Part shown: piece by piece, positions 1 through 7,646 of the stretch | Numbering within the stretch: the stretch's first letter is position 1 | How the letters are laid out: every line of letters begins with the position of its first letter | NCBI GenBank assembly: GCA_900540335.1 | Contig: UQFC01000029.1 | Location: 1 to 29,527 of the forward strand | Direction of reading: 5' to 3' | DNA length: 29,527 nucleotides | DNA from: an uncultured Clostridium sp. | GTDB lineage: Bacteria > Bacillota > Clostridia > Lachnospirales > Lachnospiraceae | Position numbers and translations under genes: made by a program | Notes under the pieces: model-generated | The model's database searches: none | Told to the model about the DNA's origin: nothing | What the model saw: the letters and a program-made list of their open reading frames with translations, nothing else

Positions 1-916
1 GATGCTGGGTCAGGTCATAGTCTGTTCTGTCTGCAATCCCCCAAAGCTCGCCCCATCCGAACGGGAATAAGAACTCGATATCAGTTGTTCCCTTACTGTA
101 GAAGCACAGCTCCTCCGGAGAATGGTCACGAAGACGCATCTCGTCCTCCTTAATGCCCAGAGAAATCAGCCAGTCACGGCAGAAACCTCTCCAGTACTGG
201 AACCACTCCAGATCAGTGCCCGGCTTACAGAAGAACTCCAGCTCCATCTGCTCAAACTCACGGGTACGGAAAGTAAAGTTTCCGGGGGTAATCTCGTTAC
301 GGAAGGACTTACCGATCTGACCGATACCAAAGGGAACTTTCTTTCTGGAAGTACGCTGTACATTCTTGAAGTTTACAAAAATACCCTGAGCAGTCTCCGG
401 TCTTAAATAAACCGTATTCTTTGCATCCTCGGTAACACCCTGGAAGGTCTTGAACATCAGGTTAAACTGACGGATATCTGTGAAATCATGCTTTCCGCAG
501 GAAGGACAGCAGATATTCTTCTCTTCAATAAAGTTCTTCATCTCTTCCTGGGACCAGGCATCTACAGAACCTTCGATCTCAATATGGTTCTCTGCCAGAT
601 AGTCTTCAATCAGCTTGTCGGCGCGGAAACGCTCCTTACATGCCTTGCAGTCCATCAGGGGATCGGAAAAGCCGCCCAGATGACCGGAAGCAACCCAGGT
701 CTGGGAATTCATCAGAATAGCACAGTCAACACCTACGTTGTAGGGACTTTCCTGAACGAATTTCTGCCACCATGCTTTCTTTACGTTGTTTTTCAGCTCT
801 ACACCCAGATTACCGTAATCCCAGGTGTTGGCAAGACCGCCGTAAATCTCGGAACCGGGATATACGAAGCCTCTGCTTTTTGCCAGTGCTACAATTTTTT
901 CCATTGTCTTTTCCAT
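1..916 (-). CDS. glyS: Glycyl-tRNA synthetase, single-chain type (C-terminus cut by window edge)
   Basis: Charges tRNA-Gly with glycine in the cytoplasm. About 305 residues are visible, read from the complement; the C-terminal catalytic remainder and the anticodon-binding domain lie beyond position 1. The visible part matches the homodimeric class II GlyRS found in Gram-positives and archaea, not the alpha2-beta2 type. It has the N-terminal segment with GFVYPGSEIYGG, two zinc-type CxxC pairs (CKAC, CPSC), the YLRPETAQGIF segment, and the motif 2 region FRNEITP followed by REFEQMELEFF. The ATG at 916 is chosen because GAGAGG lies 9 bases upstream; a second ATG is four codons in. It is 70 bp downstream of a lipoprotein gene in the same direction. 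No T-box leader fits in that gap, so glyS probably shares the lipoprotein promoter. The era-recO-...-glyS order is common in Firmicutes. Confidence 0.97.
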   Translation of the reverse strand, partial: MEKTMEKIVALAKSRGFVYPGSEIYGGLANTWDYGNLGVELKNNVKKAWWQKFVQESPYNVGVDCAILMNSQTWVASGHLGGFSDPLMDCKACKERFRADKLIEDYLAENHIEIEGSVDAWSQEEMKNFIEEKNICCPSCGKHDFTDIRQFNLMFKTFQGVTEDAKNTVYLRPETAQGIFVNFKNVQRTSRKKVPFGIGQIGKSFRNEITPGNFTFRTREFEQMELEFFCKPGTDLEWFQYWRGFCRDWLISLGIKEDEMRLRDHSPEELCFYSKGTTDIEFLFPFGWGELWGIADRTDYDLTQH

Positions 917-986
917 CTCAGATATCCTCTCTTTTTATATGATGTTAGGGGTTCACCCCCGGTATCTTTCTATTGGCTGAACTCTT

Positions 987-1640
987 TTAGTGAAATACAA
1001 TGCAGCTGGTTCCCTCAGGTGTAATCACCGCATTGCTGGCCTTCACCCGAACACCCTCTGTCACAAAAGCAACGCCGCCTTCTACATAAACAGTACCTGC
1101 CCCCTCTACAATCACAGCCTTATTTTTGCTGTCACCGGTTATGGACGCAAGCTCTGCATCCTTTCCGGCTGCTGTAGAAAAGGTCATTCCCTCCATATCT
1201 CCGGCCAGCTCCGCTGCCATTCCCACAAAAAGACCTGTGATGGAGTGGGTATTGTCTCCGTTTTCTGTTGAAAAACTCACAAAATCCTCTGCAGTTCCAT
1301 ACTCAAAGACCAGCTTTCCAGTCTGACCCTCCAGACTGCAGCTTTTCAGCGCTGCCGGAAGCTTTTCCTGATCCTTTTCATTTTCAAAAGCCGCCGCCCC
1401 GCCGTGCTCTGTATTGTAGGAAGTCACAGCTTCTTCTGCATAGGAAGCCAGCCCTTCCTCCGTATAAAGCTCGTTGGGCTTATCGGAAGTATAGACCATG
1501 GCGCTTTCCACACCCAGATCCTTTGTCACATAGATGCTGTTTTCGTTGGCATTCCAGGTTCCCGTCTGCTTCTGTCCGCACCCGGCCAGTACTGCACAGG
1601 AAAGAGCCGCTGCTGCCAGCACAGCACAGTTTTTTTTCAT
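987..1640 (-). CDS. Putative lipoprotein of unknown function
   Basis: 217 residues; I recognise no family. The N-terminus is a lipoprotein signal: MKK, a hydrophobic stretch, then lipobox LAGC with the lipidated cysteine at residue 21, so the mature protein should be anchored on the outer face of the membrane. The mature part of about 197 residues is acidic and rich in Ala/Gly/Glu. Its C-terminal third looks beta-rich (alternating V/I/A runs), with no cysteine motif or obvious catalytic signature. The ATG at 1640 is preferred over a longer in-frame start because GGAGG sits about 6 bases before it and the signal peptide begins there. It lies between recO and glyS in the same direction. A near-consensus sigma-A promoter at 1690-1718 makes this gene the first of a likely lipoprotein-glyS transcript. 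The existence of the gene is well supported; its role is unknown. Confidence 0.85.
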   Translation of the reverse strand: MKKNCAVLAAAALSCAVLAGCGQKQTGTWNANENSIYVTKDLGVESAMVYTSDKPNELYTEEGLASYAEEAVTSYNTEHGGAAAFENEKDQEKLPAALKSCSLEGQTGKLVFEYGTAEDFVSFSTENGDNTHSITGLFVGMAAELAGDMEGMTFSTAAGKDAELASITGDSKNKAVIVEGAGTVYVEGGVAFVTEGVRVKASNAVITPEGTSCIVFH

Positions 1641-1689
1641 AACTTTCCTCCTGAATCCTCCGGCGCTTTCCGGCGCACAGATATTTAGG

Positions 1690-1718
1690 ATTATACTCGT
1701 AAATGATAATATTTTCAA
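1690..1718 (-). promoter_or_regulatory. Sigma-A promoter for lipoprotein-glyS transcript
   Basis: On the minus strand, TTGAAA (1713-1718) is followed by exactly 17 bases and then a perfect TATAAT (1690-1695). The predicted transcript start is near 1683, leaving a 5' leader of about 40 bases before the lipoprotein ATG at 1640. It is the best minus-strand promoter I see in the window. Confidence 0.8.
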
Positions 1719-1796
1719 TACCTGCAGAGAAATTCCTGTGTTTCCTTCTGTTTCTGCCGCATCAGCCCGGGGCAGCCCCCGCTTCCGGCAGCTGTG

Positions 1797-2441
1797 CTAC
1801 ATCATTTCCAGAATTTCCAGAGAATGAAAGGAGCGGTCAATAAACCGCTTTTTGTTTCTGTCCACGCAGAATTTCAGTTCCTTCTCCACCTCCGGTGTCA
1901 GCACAAAGGTATAAAGACTTTCCAGAGGGGAAAAAATAATATATTCCCATGCATAGGCAGCGGAATCGCTGACCTGGCAGGGCGGATGCTCCGTATACTC
2001 GCCGCTTATGGTCATGGCCCGAAGCTCAAAAACCAGCTGAACCAGAGTATTGGGGAGAGCAGGCTTCAGCAGCGCCCGCAGAGACTGGTACAGCAGTAAA
2101 AGCAGCTCCCCAGCATCCATATTTTCCCGGCTGTAATAATCGGCAAACTCCAGAAAATAGGAGCCGTAGCAGGCTGATTCCACATCCCGGGAAAGCTCTG
2201 TAAAATAATTGGAAATCTCCGCTCCCTGAAGGCTGTAGGCCTCACGCCCCTCAAACAGGCGGAACTGGCCGAAAACAAAGGGACGGCTTACTGCCATCAG
2301 CTGGTTTCCCGGTCTTTTCGCGCCTCTGGCAAATGCCGTGATTTTTCCCCGTTCCCGTGTTAAAATCACCAGGCGCCTGTCATATTCTCCGGAAGGAGTG
2401 GCTTTTAATACCATTCCTGTCAGATTTGCCGTTTCCCTCAC
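1797..2441 (-). CDS. recO: DNA repair protein RecO, short form
   Basis: RecO works in the RecFOR pathway, annealing single strands and loading RecA at gaps. The 214-residue protein starts with the typical OB-fold segment (TGMVLKATPSGEYDRRLVILT, in two overlapping parts), a GKITAFARGAKRP segment, and a helical middle with FELRAMTISGE. It is shorter than the usual 240-260 residues of Firmicutes RecO. The four-cysteine zinc-binding insertion expected after the RAM/RLL segment is missing: only one Cys (PPCQ) occurs there and one more near the C-terminus. It starts 6 bp after the era stop, so the two are probably co-transcribed. Identification rests on the fold segments and the era-recO order, and is firm. 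Confidence 0.93.
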   Translation of the reverse strand: MRETANLTGMVLKATPSGEYDRRLVILTRERGKITAFARGAKRPGNQLMAVSRPFVFGQFRLFEGREAYSLQGAEISNYFTELSRDVESACYGSYFLEFADYYSRENMDAGELLLLLYQSLRALLKPALPNTLVQLVFELRAMTISGEYTEHPPCQVSDSAAYAWEYIIFSPLESLYTFVLTPEVEKELKFCVDRNKKRFIDRSFHSLEILEMM

Positions 2442-2447
2442 CGTTCT

Positions 2448-3461
2448 CTACTCCTTTGGATTATATCCGTAGTTTTTCATCAGAATTTCACTGTCCCGCC
2501 ATTCCTTGCGGACTTTGACCCAAAGCTGAAGATTCACCTTCGTCTCCATCATGGCTTCGATTTCTCTCCGGGCTGTGCTGCCGATTTTCTTCAGCATGGC
2601 GCCGCCCTTTCCAATGATAATCCCCTTATGGGAATCCCGCTCGCAGACAATGGTAGCGTCAATATCAATCATACCGTTGGGCCGCTCGCTCATCCGCTCA
2701 ATGGTAACTGCAATTCCATGAGGGATTTCCTCATCCAGAAGGCGAAGAGCCTTTTCACGAATCAGCTCTGCTGCAATCTGGCGCATAGGCTGATCCGTTA
2801 CCGTATCCTCGTCATAAAACATGGGGCCATAGGGCAGATATTTAAAAATCAGCTCCGTGAGCAGATCTGTATTCCGCTTTCTTAAAGCAGAAACCGGAAC
2901 AATCTCTGCAAACCGGCATACATCCTTATATGCCTGAATATAGGTGGCAATTTCTTTTTGATCCTTTAAGGTATCAATTTTATTGATAACCAGAATCACC
3001 GGTGTTTTTACCTGGTTCAGCTGCTCTGCAATATGGCGCTCTCCCGCCCCGATAAAGGTTGTAGGCTCTACCAGCCACAAAATCACATCTACCTCCTTCA
3101 GGGTGTGCTCTGCCACATTGACCATATACTCGCCCAGCTTGTTTTTCGCCTTGTGGATACCTGGTGTATCCAGGAAAATAATCTGTCCCCGTTCATCTGT
3201 ATACACAGTCTGAATTCTGTTTCTGGTAGTCTGGGGCTTCTGGGACGTAATGGCGATCTTCTGTCCGATCAGATGGTTCATCAGGGTGGATTTTCCTACA
3301 TTGGGACGTCCAATCAAGGTTACAAAGCCTGATTTTTTCTGAACCGGCGCCGGGGAAGCCGCCTCTTCCTCCCCGGTATTTTCCTTTGCTGTCTTTTCCG
3401 GATTCAGCTCCGCCATCAGCTTTTCTATATCAAGTGTTCCTGCTTTCTTTGCCATGCGCAT
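2448..3461 (-). CDS. era: GTPase Era with N-terminal extension
   Basis: Era is an essential Ras-like GTPase that binds the 3' end of 16S rRNA and checks 30S assembly. Visible motifs are G1 GRPNVGKS (51-58), G2 TTR (78-80), G3 DTPG (98-101), G4 NKID (160-163), G5 SAL (191-193), and the C-terminal KH domain with GIIIGKGG (280-287). At 337 residues it is about 35-40 longer than usual because of an acidic/Ala-rich N-terminal segment before the GTPase fold. Two starts are possible: ATG at 3461, directly abutting the protease stop, or ATG at 3455 (MAKKAG). The second gives a better distance from GAGAGG, so the true protein may be 335 residues. It is coupled to the M16 protease upstream and recO downstream. 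Confidence 0.97.
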   Translation of the reverse strand: MRMAKKAGTLDIEKLMAELNPEKTAKENTGEEEAASPAPVQKKSGFVTLIGRPNVGKSTLMNHLIGQKIAITSQKPQTTRNRIQTVYTDERGQIIFLDTPGIHKAKNKLGEYMVNVAEHTLKEVDVILWLVEPTTFIGAGERHIAEQLNQVKTPVILVINKIDTLKDQKEIATYIQAYKDVCRFAEIVPVSALRKRNTDLLTELIFKYLPYGPMFYDEDTVTDQPMRQIAAELIREKALRLLDEEIPHGIAVTIERMSERPNGMIDIDATIVCERDSHKGIIIGKGGAMLKKIGSTARREIEAMMETKVNLQLWVKVRKEWRDSEILMKNYGYNPKE

Positions 3462-6395
3462 TTATCCTCTCGTAAGATTTGAAACCTCACCGAACATTCC
3501 GCGGTTTGCTTCTATTTTTTCTTCATTTCCAACCACGCAGAGACTTCCTGTTTCCAGAATTGCCCGAACCTGTCCGGCCAGCGCCCGGATATCATCCCGG
3601 TCTGCATCCAGAACCTGCTCCCTCTCCTTCTGCATCATTTCCTCTGTCACTCCGGACAGGTAGGCAGAAAGTCCTCTTGCTCCCCGGGCAGAAGGTGTCA
3701 GAGGCGTATCCATGCCGCTGATGGTTCCGATAACGTACTTGGTCATATCCCTCTCATCCGGATCAAAGGATTCCAGATAAGCCGGAATTCCCTCATAAAT
3801 CTCATTTGTTTCCTTCATACCGGGATCCCGGTAGGAAACAAGATATCCCTCGCCGGAACGGCCAAAGCCGCTCATGCAGCCATAAGCGCCGCCCTTTACT
3901 CTCAGGTTCAGCCACAGATAGTCATAGCTTAAAATCACCTGAAGAATCTTTAAAGCGCCGGTATATGCAAAACCTCTGCTGCGGAAGTTGCCGCACCGGG
4001 CCACATAGTTGACCTGGGAAGAGGTTTTCAGTCCCTCGTTTTTATTTTCCACCGGATGAACAAAGGGATAACGCTTGCCGCTGCCCTCAGGCAGCTTCTG
4101 GCTTAACTGTGTCAAAGTCCCCGGCAATGCCTGGTAGCCTGCGTCGTCAGCCGTATAGCTGATCATCATATTGGAACGGGTAAACAGCTTTTCAGCTACT
4201 TCTTTCAGCTTTGCAGCCACAGCCTCTTTCCGGGAATCATAATTCTTTTCCAGTTCCTCCAGGAAATGATAATAGGCCGTTCCCCCGGTCAGCTCATTGT
4301 AATAGGCAGTGGGTGAAAAATAAGAGGTCGCCCGGGAAACAGCTGTGCTGTGACCGGCATTTTCCAGACGCATCCGCGCTCTGGATCTGGTTTCTCCAAT
4401 TACCTCGCCCAGACGTTTTTCATCTGTAAAAACAGAGTGATTCAAAATTTCTTCAATCATGCCAAAGCCGAAATCAAGACGATCATACAGTACCCGGATG
4501 CTGGCCACAAATGCGCCGGTAAAATGCTCCGGATCCTCCAGGTTTGCAAAGGAGGTTACTGCAAAATCCAGGCCGCCGCTGTTTAAATGAATCTCACTGG
4601 TCAAATCAGAATAACCGTAATGCTCCGTATCCACGCTTCCCAGAACGGATTTCAGCAGACCTACATAAGGCAGATCCTCCTGGGGTACGGCATCTGTCCG
4701 GAACAGAACCTTCAGATAACCGATTCCTGACGTAAAGAAGTTGTGGTGGAGAACCAGAATTCCGTCCTCCTTTTTTTCTGTCCAGGAAAAGGTTTCGGCC
4801 TTTCTCTCAATATCCTCCCGGCTTAACAGCGGAATCTTCGCCAGGATCTCCGGAGTGGATGGCGTATCCTGATAAAGCTTCAGCTCCCTGGTATCCTCCA
4901 CCAGTTTTCCCAGCTGCTCCTGTGTCAGGGAAGCCTTGTAATCCGCCAGCTGTCCTGCCAGTCTTTCATCCTCTTTTGCCGTCAGATTCTTCTCCGGGCT
5001 GACAATTACAACAGCCTCAAAGGGATTGTCCAGGAGATATTCCCAGATCAGGTTTTCAAAATAGCCCTCCTCCACTGCCTTTTTCAAATAGGTAAAGGTA
5101 TCCTCATAAGCCAGATGCATCATGGGATCTCCGTCATACAGCCAGCTGTCCAGACACTGCAGGCCGAACATCAGACCCTTGGGGGCATTGCCGTAATCTG
5201 CTTCCCGGTATTTGAATTCATAGAAATTAAGGCCGGCTAAAAGACTTTTTTTGTTGATTCCCTGGTCAGCCAGCTTCCGCAGAGTTCCCTTTACCACAGA
5301 CAGGAACTCTCCTTTCTGATCCCGTCTGGCATCCTTGGCAATCACGCTGAAATAAGGCTGAAGAATTCCGCTCTCATATCCTCCCAGCACATCCTTTCCA
5401 ATGCCTGCATCAATCAGAGCCTGTTTTACCGGCGCTCCCGGCGCATCTAAAAGGGTGTATTCCAGAATCTGAAATGCCAGATACAGCACCGGATCCAGAT
5501 CCGTTCCCACAACCGTATTCACAGACAGATAGGTAGCATTGGTATCATCCTCCCCCTCTGTGATTGAATAGTGAAATTCCTTTTCAACCGGCTCTGCAAA
5601 GGCCTTCTGCTCCGGAATGGAGGAATCCACCTGACGTTCCTCATAATGGCAGAGATATTCCCGATCCAGCCACTCCAGCTTTTCTGCCATATCCATATCT
5701 CCGTAAAGATAAATATAGCTGTTGGAAGGATGATAATAGGTTTTATGGAAATTCAGGAATTTCTCATAGGTAAGCTGCGGGATAAAGGCCGGATCACCGC
5801 CGGAATCCTTTCCATAGCAGTTATCCGGAAACAGGGTTTTCTGTGTGCAGCTGTCCAGCAGACTTTCCGGAGAGGAATAGGCTCCCTTCATCTCATTGTA
5901 AACCACACCGTTATAAATCAGCGGGCTTTCTTCAGATTCCAGTTCATAGTGCCAGCCCTCCTGGCGGAAAATCTTCTCTTCTTTGTAGATATTCGGATGG
6001 AAAACCGCATCCATATATACGTCCATCAGATTCTGGAAATCCTTGTCATTGCAGCTTGCCACAGGATATACGGTTTTATCCGGATAAGTCATGGCATTCA
6101 AAAAGGTATTGAGAGAGCCCTTCACCAGTTCTACAAAGGGATCCTTAAGAGGAAACTTTTCCGAACCGCAGAGAACACTGTGCTCCAGAATATGGGGCAG
6201 TCCCGTGTCATCATCCGGCGGTGTCCGAAAGCCGATGCAAAATACCTTATTTTCATCATCATTGGACAGAAGAAACAGCTTTGCGCCTGTCTTTTTATGA
6301 CGCAGCACAATTCCTTCTGACCGGGTTTCCTTCAGAGTTTTCCACTCCTTCACCTCATAGGCATCCAGCGCCTTCACTTTTTCCAGTTGATTCAT
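3462..6395 (-). CDS. M16C (pitrilysin/PreP-type) zinc metalloprotease
   Basis: A 977-residue peptidase of the insulinase superfamily, subfamily M16C, related to mitochondrial/plastid presequence protease, which degrades short unstructured peptides in a closed chamber. The inverted zinc motif HILEH occupies residues 68-72, so His68 and His72 bind zinc and Glu71 is the catalytic base. The third ligand is Glu168 in YNEMKG, 96 residues after the second His, which is the spacing expected in PreP. The length fits a fused two-half protease whose second half is inactive. No signal peptide is seen, so it is probably cytoplasmic. The RBS AAGGAG lies 10 bases before the ATG at 6395. The stop codon abuts the era start, suggesting co-transcription. 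The natural substrate in Clostridia is not known to me. Confidence 0.94.
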   Translation of the reverse strand: MNQLEKVKALDAYEVKEWKTLKETRSEGIVLRHKKTGAKLFLLSNDDENKVFCIGFRTPPDDDTGLPHILEHSVLCGSEKFPLKDPFVELVKGSLNTFLNAMTYPDKTVYPVASCNDKDFQNLMDVYMDAVFHPNIYKEEKIFRQEGWHYELESEESPLIYNGVVYNEMKGAYSSPESLLDSCTQKTLFPDNCYGKDSGGDPAFIPQLTYEKFLNFHKTYYHPSNSYIYLYGDMDMAEKLEWLDREYLCHYEERQVDSSIPEQKAFAEPVEKEFHYSITEGEDDTNATYLSVNTVVGTDLDPVLYLAFQILEYTLLDAPGAPVKQALIDAGIGKDVLGGYESGILQPYFSVIAKDARRDQKGEFLSVVKGTLRKLADQGINKKSLLAGLNFYEFKYREADYGNAPKGLMFGLQCLDSWLYDGDPMMHLAYEDTFTYLKKAVEEGYFENLIWEYLLDNPFEAVVIVSPEKNLTAKEDERLAGQLADYKASLTQEQLGKLVEDTRELKLYQDTPSTPEILAKIPLLSREDIERKAETFSWTEKKEDGILVLHHNFFTSGIGYLKVLFRTDAVPQEDLPYVGLLKSVLGSVDTEHYGYSDLTSEIHLNSGGLDFAVTSFANLEDPEHFTGAFVASIRVLYDRLDFGFGMIEEILNHSVFTDEKRLGEVIGETRSRARMRLENAGHSTAVSRATSYFSPTAYYNELTGGTAYYHFLEELEKNYDSRKEAVAAKLKEVAEKLFTRSNMMISYTADDAGYQALPGTLTQLSQKLPEGSGKRYPFVHPVENKNEGLKTSSQVNYVARCGNFRSRGFAYTGALKILQVILSYDYLWLNLRVKGGAYGCMSGFGRSGEGYLVSYRDPGMKETNEIYEGIPAYLESFDPDERDMTKYVIGTISGMDTPLTPSARGARGLSAYLSGVTEEMMQKEREQVLDADRDDIRALAGQVRAILETGSLCVVGNEEKIEANRGMFGEVSNLTRG

Positions 6396-6435
6396 TTCTT
6401 CATGTCTCCTTTTTCCGTCAATGAAATCTCATTAT

Positions 6436-7203
6436 CTACAGGTTGCCCATTAACCGGTCTTTTAATATAGCCAGACTGTCCCGGAAACAAAAATGGACAA
6501 ACAGAATTCTGTCTGATTCCGCCGCTATGCCGCGGATATTTTCCATCCCCTGTTTTTCTGCAATCAGGCGGGCCCGCAGCAAATGGAAATTGCTGGTAAG
6601 AATTCCCACGTCCGGATTTTCATTTTCCGCATGTTCTTCCAGAAAAATTCTGCTGTAGGCAATATTTTCCGTTGTGCTCTGTGACTGCTCCTCCAGGATC
6701 ATTCTTTCCGGAGGAACGCCTTTATCTTCCAGATACCGCATCATGGCTGCTGCCTCTGTACAGGGTTCATCTGCCCCCTGCCCGCCGGATAGAATCAGCA
6801 CAGCAGACGGATTCTGCTTCGCATATTCTGCTGCCTTATCCAGACGCAGTTTCAAAGTTCTGCTTACCCCCTCCGGCTTTACCGAGGCTCCAAGAACAAT
6901 GACATAATCCAGATCCGGCTCTGCAGTCGCAGGAATCCGCCCGAATATCAGAATCAGAACCGTCAGCACAACCAGACTTCCCGATGCGCACAGAGTCACC
7001 AGGGATACGGGAATCCACATGGGCATCCGTTCCGGATATTTTTGATAAATCCGTACAGCTGCTGCTGAAACTGCAAAAAAGCCTCCGGACAGCAGCCAGA
7101 TTGCCGCTGAAGCTGTTCCTATCCCTGTATAAAGCACAATGACCCCATAATAGACCAGACAGACTGCCGCCGCCACTGCAAGAGTCCATGTCAACATATC
7201 CAT
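6436..7203 (-). CDS. YdcF/SanA-type DUF218 membrane protein
   Basis: A 255-residue protein with three predicted membrane helices in the first ~90 residues (about 7-27, 32-50 and 62-88), then a DUF218 domain from about residue 98. The domain shows DYVIVLGASV, LILSGGQG, a conserved Glu in CTEAAAM (E150), a SQSTTENI segment and TSNFHLLRA, which are hallmarks of the YdcF/SanA/ElyC group. Proteins of this group are linked to envelope integrity and lipid-carrier metabolism in E. coli; the biochemical activity is unsettled. The start at 7203 (MDMLTW) has only a poor GGGG-type RBS, and an ATG two codons later is equally possible. The cupin gene stops 6 bp upstream, so translation may be coupled. Confidence 0.88.
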   Translation of the reverse strand: MDMLTWTLAVAAAVCLVYYGVIVLYTGIGTASAAIWLLSGGFFAVSAAAVRIYQKYPERMPMWIPVSLVTLCASGSLVVLTVLILIFGRIPATAEPDLDYVIVLGASVKPEGVSRTLKLRLDKAAEYAKQNPSAVLILSGGQGADEPCTEAAAMMRYLEDKGVPPERMILEEQSQSTTENIAYSRIFLEEHAENENPDVGILTSNFHLLRARLIAEKQGMENIRGIAAESDRILFVHFCFRDSLAILKDRLMGNL

Positions 7204-7209
7204 ACCCCG

Positions 7210-7569
7210 TTATTCGTACAGAAATCCCGCCTCATTGTAAATCAGAGCCATAAATTCCACATCGCTGTCGGAATTATTTTCCAGACTGTGGAACTGTCCC
7301 ACCTGAATGATACAGCAGTCCCCCGGTCCTACCTTGGTAACTGTTTTATCGTTGTCGATAAAATCAGCCTCTCCCTTCAGAATATAGTAAGGCTCTGTAT
7401 CTCTTACATGCTGGTGCCAGCCTACGCTGCTTCCCGGAGGAAGCACAACCCTGGCATACAGTCTTCCATGTCCCAGCATCTCATCTTTGGAAACAATATG
7501 ATGCACATAAGCGGTTCCTTTTCCTCCGCCCAGGTTCTCTACGATCTTCACATCTGCTTTTCGTACCAT
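7210..7569 (-). CDS. Single-domain cupin protein
   Basis: A 119-residue small beta-barrel protein with a cupin-2 signature: H52, H54 and E59 in WHQH...TEPYYIL, then H94 in GQFHSLEN. These are the four expected metal ligands, so a bound Fe, Mn or Zn is likely. The Gly-rich PGDCCII turn lies between them. Possible roles range from sugar-binding isomerase-like to regulatory; nothing in the sequence decides. The start at 7569 (MVRKADV) is chosen because GAAAGGAG lies about 11 bases upstream. The reading frame is open further, to 7644, but those ~25 Lys/Arg/Gly-rich residues are not cupin-like. It lies between the U32 gene and the DUF218 gene in the same direction. Confidence 0.85.
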   Translation of the reverse strand: MVRKADVKIVENLGGGKGTAYVHHIVSKDEMLGHGRLYARVVLPPGSSVGWHQHVRDTEPYYILKGEADFIDNDKTVTKVGPGDCCIIQVGQFHSLENNSDSDVEFMALIYNEAGFLYE

Positions 7570-7646
7570 AAGCCTTGTTTCTCCTTTCCTGTTTCCGGCA
7601 TTTTTCCTGTCTTCTTTTGCAGTCATTTTCCCTGCGCCGGCCATTT

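Noticed and set aside
948..959. GGGG-TTCA-CCCC hairpin between glyS and the lipoprotein gene
   Set aside because: The stem is only 4 bp and no T tract follows on either strand, so it is not called a terminator.
917..986. T-box riboswitch upstream of glyS
   Set aside because: The 70-bp gap is too short for a T-box and contains no recognisable T-box sequence.
5571..6320. 249-codon open frame on plus opposite the M16C protease
   Set aside because: It is antisense to strongly conserved protease sequence including the HILEH zinc motif, has no RBS and resembles no protein family.
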